Assembly (NCBI GenBank): GCA_963823675.1
Contig: CAWGMT010000020.1
Span: 310,001 to 374,000 of the forward strand
Reading direction: 5' to 3'
Length of the DNA: 64,000 nucleotides
Source of the DNA: CAWGMT01 sp963823675
GTDB taxonomy: Bacteria > Planctomycetota > Planctomycetia > Isosphaerales > Isosphaeraceae
This document shows positions 8,413 through 17,192 of the stretch, one piece after another. The notes under the pieces were generated by a model, which was not told the origin of the DNA, ran no database searches, and worked only from the letters and a program-made list of their open reading frames with translations. Made by a program: the position numbers and the translations under genes. The first letter of the stretch is position 1. Each line of letters starts with the position of its first letter.

Positions 8413-9147
8413 TCACAGCTTCTCGATGAGCGAAACGATCGCCGCGACGCGCTGGGCGTCGGTGCGGTGCCAGGAGGTCTCGGGGCTGTCGCCGGGCTGG
8501 AGTTGGGTCAGGCCGGCCATTGCGCGGCACACGGCCGAACCGATATGGACCTCGCTCGCTTGCGTCTGGCGAAGGATTGTCTCCAGGTTGTCGGCGTTGA
8601 TCTGGCCGCCGGCCATGATGGTGATCCGATCATGGGCGTGGTTGACCAGGCCGGTGATCATGGAGGCGCCCTCGAGCGCGGTGGTGCGTCCGCCCGAGGT
8701 CAGCACGCGCTCGACTCCCAGCGCGACGAGCGTGTCCACGGCTTCCCGGGGCTCGGGCGTCTGATCGATGGCGCGGTGAAACGTCACGCCCAGGGGCCGG
8801 GCTGCCTCGATCAGTGCCGTGGCGAGGTCGCGGTTGACCGTGGCATTTGCGGTCAGAACGCCGAGGACGACTCCGGCGGCCCCGAGTGCCTTGGCCGCTT
8901 CGATGTCGTGGCGCATGACGGCGATTTCGCGCTCGGAATAGACGAAGCCGCCCCCGCGCGGCCGGATCAGGACATGGACGGGAATGCTCAGCCAGCGGCA
9001 AACCTCGGCGATCGTGCCGGCGCTCGGGGTCGTGCCGCCGACAGCCAGGTTGTCGCAGAGCTCGACTCGATCGGCACCACCGACCTCGGCCGCAATGGCC
9101 GACTCGACGTCACCCACGCAGACTTCGATCATCACGCGCCGGTTCAT
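8413..9147 (-). CDS. cutC: CutC family protein
   Basis: At 244 residues this has normal CutC length, and it is recognisable throughout: MIEVCVGDVESAIAAEVGGADRVELC at the start (VELC is conserved), PVHVLIRPRGGGFVYSEREI, GVTFHRAIDQTP, VERVLTSGG and GGQINADN. CutC is a cytoplasmic TIM-barrel protein historically linked to copper homeostasis; its biochemical role remains unsettled. The stop codon (8413-8415) runs directly into the heptamer array. The gene diverges from the Gfo/Idh/MocA gene, the two sharing about 225 bases of upstream sequence. No copper pump or chaperone is next to it. Confidence 0.9.
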   Translation of the reverse strand: MNRRVMIEVCVGDVESAIAAEVGGADRVELCDNLAVGGTTPSAGTIAEVCRWLSIPVHVLIRPRGGGFVYSEREIAVMRHDIEAAKALGAAGVVLGVLTANATVNRDLATALIEAARPLGVTFHRAIDQTPEPREAVDTLVALGVERVLTSGGRTTALEGASMITGLVNHAHDRITIMAGGQINADNLETILRQTQASEVHIGSAVCRAMAGLTQLQPGDSPETSWHRTDAQRVAAIVSLIEKL

Positions 9148-9373
9148 GATTCATGCTCCCGATTCCGCCTGGTGCCGGATCTTGCCTTGTTTCACGACTC
9201 CCAGTCATGCTAACGCCTTGTCCGACGATTACCATCGTCGCCAAATTGTTGACGAACCGCCAGAATGTGACCACTGGTGACCTGTGCAGAGTGCATTGCT
9301 GGCCGGCGGGGAACGGGTTACACTGGCAACTTAGAAACTGTGCTTGTTTGCCCATCCCGGAGGAGATCCTGCC

Positions 9374-10705
9374 GTGAACGACCGCTCCCACCCGACGAAG
9401 CCCACTCCGGTGCCGGCTACCGCCGATCTGGCTGCCACGCGCCGCGATTTTCTCAAAGGCTCGACGATTGCCACGGCGGCCGCCGGCCTTTCGGCCGGTC
9501 TGGCGGTTCCGCTGGTGCATGCCGCCGGCAGCAGCACGATCAAGGTCGGCCTCGTCGGCTGCGGCGGCCGGGGCACCGGCGCGGCGGAGCAGGCCCTCAC
9601 TGCTGATTCCAATGCCAGATTGGTCGCGATGGCCGATGCATTTGCTGATCGCCTTGACGAATCGCTCTCCTTCCTCAACGGTCGGGAGGTAGCCTCGCGA
9701 GTCGACGTTCCGAAGGATCGCCAGTACACCGGTTTTGACGGCTACAAGCACGTCATCGACCAGGTTGATCTGGTTCTCTTGACGACGCCCCCGCACTTCC
9801 GGCCGATTCATCTCGCCTGTGCCGTGCAGAAGGGCATCCACGCCTTCGTGGAAAAGCCGATGGCGGTGGATGGGCCGGGCCTGCGCGCGTTCCTTCAGGC
9901 CTGCAAGGAGGCCAAGGCCAAGAACCTCTCGCTGGTCAACGGCTTTTGCTGGCGTTATGACGGCCCGCGCCGCGAGACGATGAAGCAGGTGTTCGACGGT
10001 CAGATCGGCAAGGTCGTGGCCATCGAAACGACGTATAACTCGCAAGGGGTCTGGGACCCGCGCAAGACCCGCGATCAGTGCACCTCCGACATGGAGTACC
10101 AGATGCGAAACTGGTACTACTACTGCTGGCTCTCGGGCGACCACATCGCCGAGCAGGCTGTGCACGGTCTCGACACCATGGGCTGGGTCATGGGCGACAA
10201 GCCGCCGGTCCGCTGCTGGGGCGTCGGCGGCCGCCAGTCCCGCACCGATCCCAAGTACGGCAACATCTGGGATCACTTCTCGGTGGTCTACGAGTACCCT
10301 GACAACGTTCGCGGTTACCATCACTGCCGCCACTGGGTCAACACGCCCACCCAGGTGAAGGATTACGTGCTGGGCACCAAGGGCACGGCCGACGTCTTCG
10401 GCCACGCGATCAGCGGCGAAAACCGCTGGCGCTACCGCGGGTCGAGGTCGAAACGGGACATGTACCAGGTCGAGCACGACGAGATGTTTGCCGCAATCCG
10501 CGCCGGCAAGCCCATCAATAATGGCGAGCAGGCGGCCCAGAGCACGCTGCTGGCCCTCATGGGCCGCACGGCGGCCTACACCGGACGGGTCGTCACTCCC
10601 GAAATGATCCTCAATTCCAAGGAGGACCTGAGTCCTCCCAGATACGAGTTTGGTCCGCTCGCGGTTGCGCCGATCCCGATCCCGGGTGTGACGAGGTTCG
10701 CCTGA
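9374..10705 (+). CDS. Gfo/Idh/MocA family oxidoreductase with Tat signal
   Basis: This 443-residue protein has a Tat signal (TRRDFLKGSTIATAAAGLSAG, about residues 20-42), so export of a folded, cofactor-loaded enzyme is expected. The NAD(P)-binding Rossmann motif follows as VGLVGCGGRGTGA, then the conserved EKPMAVD and a C-terminal substrate domain ending MILNSKEDLSPPRYEFG. The family oxidises or reduces sugar-like substrates; planctomycetes carry many such paralogues whose substrates are mostly unknown. The GTG at 9374 was chosen over the longer frame because GGAGGAGA sits just before it. The stop is followed within about 6 bases by a heptamer array. Confidence 0.88.
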   Translation: MNDRSHPTKPTPVPATADLAATRRDFLKGSTIATAAAGLSAGLAVPLVHAAGSSTIKVGLVGCGGRGTGAAEQALTADSNARLVAMADAFADRLDESLSFLNGREVASRVDVPKDRQYTGFDGYKHVIDQVDLVLLTTPPHFRPIHLACAVQKGIHAFVEKPMAVDGPGLRAFLQACKEAKAKNLSLVNGFCWRYDGPRRETMKQVFDGQIGKVVAIETTYNSQGVWDPRKTRDQCTSDMEYQMRNWYYYCWLSGDHIAEQAVHGLDTMGWVMGDKPPVRCWGVGGRQSRTDPKYGNIWDHFSVVYEYPDNVRGYHHCRHWVNTPTQVKDYVLGTKGTADVFGHAISGENRWRYRGSRSKRDMYQVEHDEMFAAIRAGKPINNGEQAAQSTLLALMGRTAAYTGRVVTPEMILNSKEDLSPPRYEFGPLAVAPIPIPGVTRFA

Positions 10706-10710
10706 TCGGC

Positions 10711-10975
10711 GTCCTTTGTCCTTTGTCCTTTGTCCTTCGTCCCTTGTCCTTTGTGCGCTTCGCGGACGGCCGAGGCTGGCCTGCGACGCCCGTCCTTCGT
10801 CCTTTGTCCTTTGTTCGCCGCGCGGACGGCTGAGGCTGGCCTGCGACGCCGTCCTTCGTCCTTTGTCTTTCGTCCTTTGTCCGCGGTTCGTGGCTCGCTT
10901 CGCGGACGGCTGAGGCTGGCCTGCGACGCCGTCCTTTGTCCTTTGTTCGCGGCGCGGACGGCTGAGGCTGGCCTG
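10711..10975 (+). repeat. Compound repeat: heptamer arrays alternating with a ~30-bp unit
   Basis: Runs of GTCCTTT/GTCCTTC heptamers alternate with four copies of a unit that reads approximately GCGGACGGCTGAGGCTGGCC followed by TGCGACGCC (around 10765, 10820, 10900 and 10955). The shared GGCTGGCCTGCGACGCC core appears once more near 11412. The array begins just after the Gfo/Idh/MocA stop codon. Confidence 0.8.
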
Positions 10976-11022
10976 CGGGCTTGGTTCAATCGCGGGTAAC
11001 ACCCGCGGCATATGAGCCCGAT

Positions 11023-11062
11023 GCGCAAGCGAGTGTATCCGGAACCCTCGCTTGCGCTTTTT
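11023..11062 (+). terminator. Rho-independent-type hairpin with T tract
   Basis: GCGCAAGCGAG (11023-11033) pairs perfectly with CTCGCTTGCGC (11047-11057) over a 13-base loop and is followed by TTTTT. It lies about 320 bases downstream of the Gfo/Idh/MocA gene, beyond the repeats. The hairpin is part of the larger palindrome, so it may be a repeat unit that works as a terminator only by coincidence. Confidence 0.5.
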
Positions 11063-11165
11063 GGTGTTGCGCTGTTTTTCACTGAAGTCATGACGCGGCC
11101 CGGCACTCCTTCGGGAAACCGCTACGGATCAAGCGCTTGAGCTGTCGCGTTCCATGGCGGAGAAA

Positions 11166-11279
11166 CTCGTTCTCACGCTCTGCGTGGGAATGCCGTCTTC
11201 GACGCTCCGCGTCGTCCCGTCTCGGCAGAGGGCCGCAGAGCGGCCAGGGAGGCATTCCCACGCGGAGCGTGGGAACGAG
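11166..11279. mobile_element. MITE-like element with 29-bp terminal inverted repeats
   Basis: The left end CTCGTTCTCACGCTCTGCGT continues to GGGAATGCC. The right end GGCATTCCCACGCGGAGCGT continues to GGGAACGAG. These are 29-bp inverted repeats with about two mismatches. The 114-bp interior has no coding capacity and contains further small hairpins (GGCCGC-AGA-GCGGCC). There is no clear target-site duplication. It resembles a non-autonomous palindromic element, but no transposase with matching ends is in the window. Confidence 0.6.
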
Positions 11280-11436
11280 TCACCCGATTTTCCCTGCCAC
11301 AGTATCGAAAATCCGGTCTAATAGCGCAACACCAAAACTTGCGCATCGGGCTAGTATGGCCGCCGGGACGAGTACGCGGAGTGTTACCCAAACAACCGCG
11401 CGCTTGAACCAGGCTGGCCTGCGACGCCAGAGGTTT

Positions 11437-11538
11437 TTTGCAACCGACAACGGGCAACTGACAACGAGCCATGGATGCCGGACAACCGCCAACGAGGGTT
11501 TTTGCAAAGGACAAAGGACAAAGGACAAAGGACAAATC
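11437..11538 (-). repeat. Heptamer array directly after the M1-peptidase stop codon
   Basis: On the plus strand AAAGGAC is repeated about four times up to 11536, preceded by diverged CGACAAC/TGACAAC units around 11440-11470. On the coding strand of the minus-strand peptidase gene, TTTGTCC units start a few bases after the TGA at 11539. Confidence 0.85.
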
Positions 11539-14169
11539 TCAAAACTTTGCCGTCGCATTTTTGCGCTTGAGCTGAAGGACCCTGGCATCGGGGTCAACCA
11601 GGATCCTTTCGGGATCGAAGGGACACTCGATGCGGATTTCGCGCGATTCCCCCGCGCCGAGTGAGATCGTGGTGCGTGACTCGTGGTAGTCGGGCGAGGG
11701 CGTGCCGTCCTTGGCAAACCGCTCGCCGCGGGTGGCGGCGACTGCGACCGGCATCAGGCCGGTCCCGGCGTTTTCGATCTGGACGGTCGTCTTCCAGCCC
11801 TGGCCGTCTGTTACCTTGGTCGGCTCGTGCAGGCGATATTCGGGCAACACGACCTCGAAGAACCACTGGTGAGTGAACTTGTCGAAGGCGGCCGGGTCGG
11901 CGGCAAACGGACGCATCGCCGCCAGGAAGTCCTGGAGGACGGGGTGATCGGGGTTGCCGTGATACGCCTTGATGAAGGACTGGATGCCCGCCAAGGATTG
12001 TTCGCGCCCGATATGGTTCAAGAGCATCCAGAAGACCCAACCGCCCTTGTCGTAGGTCGCGGTCGTGTCGCCCGGTCGTTTGCCGTCAATCTTGACCAGC
12101 GGCCGTTCCGAGTCGGCCTGGCGGCTCTTGCCGTAGCTCGCTTCAATGCGCTTGCAAAAATCGATCCGTGCATTCTCGCCCTTGGTTTGCTCGACGAGCA
12201 GGATCGTCGAGAAGTGAGCCGTGCCCTCGGAGAGGATATTGCCGCCGGGGCCCTTGCCCGGCACGAGAATGTTGCCCCACCACTGGTGGGCTGCCTCGTG
12301 TGCGGTGATCTCGAACGCGGCGTGGATCTCGGGCGTGCTCCTGGTCAGGAAGCCGACCCCTTCGGAGAAGGTGATGTCGGTGGGAAAGCCCTGGGCGTAG
12401 GTCGCCAGGCTGGGAAACTCGCTGAGCTTCAGCTCGCGCCAGGGGAAGGGATAGAACCACTCGGAGAAGTGGCGGCGGGCAGCGTCCAGGGCCTCGAGCA
12501 TTTCGTCGATGTTGTAGGGATGGGCGCGATCGTAGTAGACCGCCGTCCCTTCGCCGCGCTTCACCTTCCAGCGGCCAGCGATCACGTTGAAGAAATTGAC
12601 GGGGTGGTCGCTCTCCCAGACCACGGTGCGCCGGCCGTCCTTGACGGTGTCCTCCGACTTGGCTCCGACCGAGTTGATGGTGAAATCGGCCGGACCGGTC
12701 ACGCGGATCCGGGTCGTGAAGGGCGCCCGGGTGCCGACGAACGAATCGGTCTGGCCCTTGTAGTAATCATCGCGATACTCCTTGGAATCCTGGCGATTGT
12801 CGTCGTCGATACCGACCTCGTCGGAATAACCCAGCACCGGTACGATGCTGCCTTGAAAGCTTGTCAGCACCACGGCCGAAGGAACGATGAACTCCATCGA
12901 GCCGCCTCCCTTCTTGCTGATCCCGGCGGGATAGGTGCCCTGGTGCGCAAAGCCAATTCGAACCACCTGGTCCTTCGCCCACGGAACGGGCGGTGCGAAG
13001 ACGTACAATCCCGCTCGGTTCTCGGGTGAGCAGGGCTTACCGTCCATCGTCCAGCTCAGCTTTTCCCAGTGAGGGGCGCCCGAGAGGAGAATTTCCCGCA
13101 GCGGTTGCTCGCCCTGATCGATCAGCTCAAACGTTCCATTGACGCGATACCGTCTCTGCTCGGGAAAGAGGTCAAGCTGGAGGTCAACGTGCTTGATATC
13201 GGGGGTCTTGGCGTCGCGGTAAGTGGCCAGGTTCTTGCGCCAGTAGTCCTTCGCCTTTTTCTTGGCCGCGCCTCCCTCGTGGCCCCAGGCCACCTCGAGC
13301 GCCAGCCAGCTACCCAGAAACAGGGGAAGAGCTCCCCACAAGGCCAGCGGCCAAGACGCTTGCAAAAGCGCGATCGGACGCAGCCGGTGCACGACGCGGG
13401 TGGCATCCCACTCCCGGCGGCGAAACGCGCGCAACGTCAACACCGAGAAAAAGACCGCCAGGCTGACGGCAAACAGCCGGCTCAGAATGAGCGCCCTGCG
13501 ATCCAGCTCGAGGATGCTGATGTCGCTCCAGTGTACGGCGCTCCAGAGCGGCCAGTTGCCGACCCAGTTGATCTGGTTGGTCTGCAAACGGTAGCCCGTG
13601 AAGATCAGCACCGCCAGACCGAGCGCGTATGTTGTATAGCGGTTCTGCGTGATCGTGTGGACGGCGATGACGAACGTCGTCCACAAGAGAACGGTCGGAG
13701 CCAGCAACAACCCCCAGACCAGGAGGAACGGCCGAATCTCAAGGCCCACCTTGTGCTGGATCAAGATCGTGATGATCCCGGCGATGAGCACCGCGGAAGC
13801 GATGGCGAGACTGACTGCCAGAAGTGCGATGCTCTTGCCGATCAGGAGCGATTCGGTGCGGATCGGGGTGGCATGAACGATCGCCGCCAGCCGGGTTGAT
13901 CGCTCCCTCTCGAGCGACTCGACCGTGTAGAACAAAAGGAGCAAACAGAGGCAGGTCGTCAGAGCGCCCAACGTGCGCACGGCGAATGTGCCGGGCGTCG
14001 CCAGCAGAGGCGTATCGAGGAAGCCGACCTCGATCAAGGCCGTGCCCACCGTTTGAAGCACGAGCAGGGGAATGAACAGGTACAGACCCGGACTCGAGCG
14101 CAATTCGGCCAGCTCGACCCGCGCCACGCGCCAGGCGCCGGCCCAGAGACCGGGCCGCGCGGTTGTCAT
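11539..14169 (-). CDS. ABC-2 permease fused to M1-family aminopeptidase
   Basis: The N-terminal third is an ABC-2-type membrane domain with about seven hydrophobic segments (LYLFIPLLVLQTVG, CLCLLLLFYTVESLERERSTR, ALGLAVLIFTGY). It is followed by a periplasmic M1 metallopeptidase domain with HEAAHQWWGN (about residues 624-628) and the glutamate of LSEGTAH as third zinc ligand. Between the second His and that Glu are 19 residues, one more than the usual 18. The 876-residue start (ATG 14169) begins MTTARPGLWAGAWRVARVEL; a longer frame overlapping the upstream permease is open but less likely. It is the last gene of an ATPase - permease - permease/peptidase operon, so the fused half-transporter probably pairs with the upstream permease and ATPase. 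The substrate is unknown. Confidence 0.85.
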   Translation of the reverse strand: MTTARPGLWAGAWRVARVELAELRSSPGLYLFIPLLVLQTVGTALIEVGFLDTPLLATPGTFAVRTLGALTTCLCLLLLFYTVESLERERSTRLAAIVHATPIRTESLLIGKSIALLAVSLAIASAVLIAGIITILIQHKVGLEIRPFLLVWGLLLAPTVLLWTTFVIAVHTITQNRYTTYALGLAVLIFTGYRLQTNQINWVGNWPLWSAVHWSDISILELDRRALILSRLFAVSLAVFFSVLTLRAFRRREWDATRVVHRLRPIALLQASWPLALWGALPLFLGSWLALEVAWGHEGGAAKKKAKDYWRKNLATYRDAKTPDIKHVDLQLDLFPEQRRYRVNGTFELIDQGEQPLREILLSGAPHWEKLSWTMDGKPCSPENRAGLYVFAPPVPWAKDQVVRIGFAHQGTYPAGISKKGGGSMEFIVPSAVVLTSFQGSIVPVLGYSDEVGIDDDNRQDSKEYRDDYYKGQTDSFVGTRAPFTTRIRVTGPADFTINSVGAKSEDTVKDGRRTVVWESDHPVNFFNVIAGRWKVKRGEGTAVYYDRAHPYNIDEMLEALDAARRHFSEWFYPFPWRELKLSEFPSLATYAQGFPTDITFSEGVGFLTRSTPEIHAAFEITAHEAAHQWWGNILVPGKGPGGNILSEGTAHFSTILLVEQTKGENARIDFCKRIEASYGKSRQADSERPLVKIDGKRPGDTTATYDKGGWVFWMLLNHIGREQSLAGIQSFIKAYHGNPDHPVLQDFLAAMRPFAADPAAFDKFTHQWFFEVVLPEYRLHEPTKVTDGQGWKTTVQIENAGTGLMPVAVAATRGERFAKDGTPSPDYHESRTTISLGAGESREIRIECPFDPERILVDPDARVLQLKRKNATAKF

Positions 14170-14195
14170 GCCCAGCGAGGCGCGCGGGGCTGGTA

Positions 14196-15137
14196 TTACG
14201 TCGTCCGCAGAGACCGAGTCCGGCGCTGCGCGATTGCCGCATGGCGCCGGGCCTGCCGGAGGGAGGTGCCGCGCAGCGAGGCTGCAAAATGAAGCCGGCA
14301 AAGCGCCGCGGCCCCAAGGCCCAAGGCAACAAAAACCAGCCGGCTGAGCAAGAACGGGTAATCGGGCGGGATGGTCGCGTTATTGTAGAATTGAACGCCG
14401 CGATCGACCTTGAGCCAGGTTTCATTGAGCCAGCGAAACCCGGCCGGATCGAGCCACATCAAGAGATCGTTGAGTCGCGGGTCGAGCCAGCTCGGAGACC
14501 ATTCCCACAAAAAGAAACCCTCGACGAGAAAAAGCACGACGGGAAACACGAATACCAGGAGCGGCCGCCGTGACCATTCCCCAAGCAGGAACGACACGCC
14601 CGCCATGAAGATGAGCGTGGGCAGACAGAAGAGCAGGGCGGGCCTCACATAGTTGAGCAGGTGGAACGGTCCGCGAAAGTCCTGAGCTTCAGAATTCGGC
14701 AGGACATGATAGAAGAAAGCCATCGCGGTCAGTTGAAGCGCCACGATCAGCGCGCAGCCTGCGAGCACGGCCAGGAACTTGGCCCAGGTGTATTCACGCG
14801 GGCGGAGCGACGTGGTGTGCAGCAGCTCGCCAAGCCGCCACTCCTGGTCCTGGATGATCGTCATCCCGGCGACCACCGCGACGAAGAAACCGTTGAGGAG
14901 GGTCGTCAAGACGGTAAGCTGGAATGCCACGGCAAATTCCGAGGTGATGTAGGACTTGGTTCCGCCCACGGTGGCATCGCCGCTCTGGATCCGCACTCCC
15001 CCGCTCGAGAAGGCCCAGGCGGTCCAGATCACGGCAAAGGCCCAGACGAAAAAAAGCGGCCGGCGGGTATGATAGGCGAGATCGCCCAGGAGCACGGTTC
15101 GAAACCGTCTCAGGCTGGCGGTGATAGCCCGGCTCAT
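14196..15137 (-). CDS. ABC-2 type transporter permease
   Basis: This 313-residue membrane protein has at least six hydrophobic segments (RRPLFFVWAFAVIWTAWAF, LTVLTTLLNGFFVAVVAGM, FLAVLAGCALIVALQL, LLVFVFPVVLFLVEGFFLW). The LGELLHTTSLRPREYTWAKF loop is typical of ABC-2 permeases linked to M1-peptidase permeases. Its ATG at 15137 overlaps the stop of the ATPase gene (ATGA), indicating translational coupling; the longer open frame upstream is a shadow of that gene. It should form a heterodimeric membrane channel with the next gene. Confidence 0.85.
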   Translation of the reverse strand: MSRAITASLRRFRTVLLGDLAYHTRRPLFFVWAFAVIWTAWAFSSGGVRIQSGDATVGGTKSYITSEFAVAFQLTVLTTLLNGFFVAVVAGMTIIQDQEWRLGELLHTTSLRPREYTWAKFLAVLAGCALIVALQLTAMAFFYHVLPNSEAQDFRGPFHLLNYVRPALLFCLPTLIFMAGVSFLLGEWSRRPLLVFVFPVVLFLVEGFFLWEWSPSWLDPRLNDLLMWLDPAGFRWLNETWLKVDRGVQFYNNATIPPDYPFLLSRLVFVALGLGAAALCRLHFAASLRGTSLRQARRHAAIAQRRTRSLRTT

Positions 15138-16114
15138 GAGCCACCTCCCTGGCCGACGGCCGAGGAGGCGCCAGCTCCGTTGGTCGCGGGTTTCAGTGCG
15201 GCCGAAACGGCCAGTGGGTCCGGTTCCAGGCCGTACAGCCGTCCCATCTTGATCAACACGAGGTAGGCGTCCTCGAGCGTCGCTGCGACGGGGGCAAACC
15301 CCTCGGGCGGAGTACTTTCCGGCTGGTAGACGCGTACGCGATTCTTTCCCTCGACCAGGTACGCCTGCGTGACGCAGTGATCGGTGCTGGTCAGCAGCTT
15401 GTGATAGGAATCCGGGGAGATCGTACCCTCGTAAATCGTCCCCTCGATCGCCATCCGGGCTAGTGCGGGAGTCGTATTGGCGATCAGCCGGCCGGACCGG
15501 ATCACGGCGAAGCGGGAGCAAAGCACGGCGACGTCCTCGACAATGTGGGTCGACAACAGGACGATCCGGTCCTCGGCCAGCTCTGAAAGCAGACGATAGA
15601 ACCGCAACCGTTCCTCGGGATCGAGCCCGGCCGTCGGCTCATCGACGACGACGAGCCGCGGGTTGCCGGCGATCGCCTGGGCGATCCCCAACCGCTGCCG
15701 CATTCCACCCGAGTAGGTTTTGACCTTGCGGCGGGCTGCGAAGGAAAGATGGACGCGAGCGAGTAGCTCGTCGCGCAGGGCGCGACGGCCGTTTTTCCCA
15801 TCGACTCCCTTGAGCGAGAGCAGGTATTCGAGCATTCGCTCGCCCGTCAGGTGGGGAAAAAAGCCAAAGTCCTGCGGCAGGTAACCCAGTTGCTCCCAGA
15901 TCTGCTCCGGTCGATCGAGCATCGGTTGGCCATTGAGCATCGCCGTCCCCGAGGTCGGCTCGAGCAGACCGGCCAGGATCCGCATCAAGGTTGTCTTGCC
16001 GGCTCCGTTTGGCCCCAGCAAGCCAAACATGCCTCTGGGCACGTCCAGGTTGACCCCGGCTAACGCCGTCACGGGCCCGGGATAAACCTTCACCAGATCA
16101 CGAATAACGAGCAT
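15134..16114 (-). CDS. ABC transporter ATP-binding protein
   Basis: The ATPase subunit, 326 residues, shows Walker A GPNGAGKTT, a Q-loop in LGYLPQDFGFFP, signature YSGGMRQRLGIA, Walker B RLVVVDEP and the switch His in LLSTHIVED. The start is ATG 16114 (MLVIRDLVKVYPG), with GAGG a few bases upstream, not the longer frame. A C-terminal extension of about 100 residues (after the nucleotide-binding domain) has the strand-rich look of a regulatory domain. It is the first gene of the transporter/peptidase operon. Confidence 0.88.
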   Translation of the reverse strand: MLVIRDLVKVYPGPVTALAGVNLDVPRGMFGLLGPNGAGKTTLMRILAGLLEPTSGTAMLNGQPMLDRPEQIWEQLGYLPQDFGFFPHLTGERMLEYLLSLKGVDGKNGRRALRDELLARVHLSFAARRKVKTYSGGMRQRLGIAQAIAGNPRLVVVDEPTAGLDPEERLRFYRLLSELAEDRIVLLSTHIVEDVAVLCSRFAVIRSGRLIANTTPALARMAIEGTIYEGTISPDSYHKLLTSTDHCVTQAYLVEGKNRVRVYQPESTPPEGFAPVAATLEDAYLVLIKMGRLYGLEPDPLAVSAALKPATNGAGASSAVGQGGGS

Positions 16115-16374
16115 GTGCAATCCTCGCGTAGGTGCCATAACAAATCCGGCAGCGACTGCTTACCACTCGACAATTCGCCGCCGTTTGACAAAGATTTCAG
16201 GCACTGGCGCGAAGATCCTACCAAGTTCCGATCCAGACCATCTGGATATTTGTCCTGATCGTTTCGGTAAGACCTTCCCCGAGGCTGGGCCCGGCTTGGC
16301 GTTCAACAACCGAAGGGACGCCCGACCTCAGAAACTTCGCCTGACCTCAGAAACTCCGAGGTTAAAAGCACCCG
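16115..16374. other. Divergent intergenic region
   Basis: This region sits between the minus-strand ABC operon and the plus-strand frameshifted membrane protein and must hold both promoters. ACCTCAGAAACT is repeated in tandem around 16326-16353 (CCTCAGAAACTTCG, CCTCAGAAACTCCG), but no definite promoter could be assigned. Confidence 0.35.
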
Positions 16375-17161
16375 ATGTCAACCAACGACCCTGAATTCTA
16401 CCAAGCTCCCAAATTCACACCCGAGGGCCAACAACCGCCCCGCCAGCGCGGGTGCTTTTTTTATGGCTGCATCATCGCCACGATCCTCATGGTGATGACG
16501 ATGTTGCTCATCGGGGCCGTCTTGTACTTTGCGTACCAAGCCTTCTCGCAGTATGTCGTGGAGTATACGGCCACGGCGCCTCGAGAACTCCCCAAGATTG
16601 AGATGCCGGCCGAAGATCGCGAATCGCTCAAGAAACGCGTCGAGGTATTTCGCAAGGCGGTCGAAGAGGGTAAGGCGGTCGAGCCCCTCGTTCTGACCAG
16701 CGACGATCTCAATGCGCTGATCGAGGAAGAGCCCGATCTCAAAGGAAAGATCCACCTGAGGATCGAGGGCAGTGAGCTGAAGGGACAGGTCAGCATTCCG
16801 CTCGAGAGATTCGCCCAGGTGCCTGGCCTCGGCATCCTCAAGGGCCGTTATCTGAACGGCGAGGCTGAATTGAAAGCTTCGTTCAGCGATGGGGTCTTGA
16901 TCGTCACGCTCGATGGGATCGAGGTCAACGGCAAGCGCGCCCGAGGAGATCATGACCAAGATCAGGCAAAAGAACCTGGCCGAGGATGCTTACAACAACC
17001 CCAAGAACGCCGCGATGCTCCGCAAGGTGGAGAGCATGGAGATCAAGGACGGCAAGGTGATCATCCGGGTTCGAGCCAGACCAGGCGAAGCGATCAAGAA
17101 GCCGGTTGTGGAGGAACTGCCGTCCCAGGTGCTGGCTCCCGATTCCAAGAAGAGTGATTGA
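16375..17161 (+). pseudogene. Single-pass membrane protein, split by a frameshift
   Basis: The first frame (ATG 16375) gives a cytoplasmic N-terminus, one membrane helix (FYGCIIATILMVMTMLLIGAVLYF, residues 27-50) and a periplasmic domain, then turns to nonsense after VNGKRA near 16940. The neighbouring frame picks up exactly there with PEEIMTKIRQKNLAEDAYNN and ends at 17161 (APDSKKSD). Restoring one GC in the GCGCGC run at 16935-16940 would give VNGKRAPEEIM and an intact 262-residue protein. The function is unknown. It lies 31 bases upstream of the M16 peptidase and may form an operon with it. It may be broken in nature or by a sequencing error. Confidence 0.8.
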
Positions 17162-17192
17162 CGATTCAATCCCTGTTTTGAGAGAGATTTCG

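Larger units (their letters stand above)
10979..11415. repeat. Large imperfect palindrome enclosing a MITE-like element
   Basis: The left arm (about 10979-11075) and the reverse complement of the right arm (about 11320-11415) share in order TGGTTCAA, GGGTAACAC, CCGCG, AGCCCGATGCGCAAG and TTTTGGTGTTGCGCT, separated by small indels. Between the arms lie about 245 bases that include the element at 11166-11279. Confidence 0.7.

Noticed and set aside
7640..8530. 296-codon minus-strand frame and plus-strand 327-codon frame through the heptamer array
   Set aside because: A 7-bp repeat is read in all three registers, giving LSVVGCR-type or TTDNRQP-type repeats, and the plus-strand frame is antisense to cutC.
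9110..11011. 633-codon minus-strand frame
   Set aside because: It is antisense to the Gfo/Idh/MocA gene and extended by open heptamer repeats; no domain.
11683..13029. 448-codon plus-strand frame
   Set aside because: Antisense shadow of the M1-peptidase gene, a common effect of high GC at third positions.
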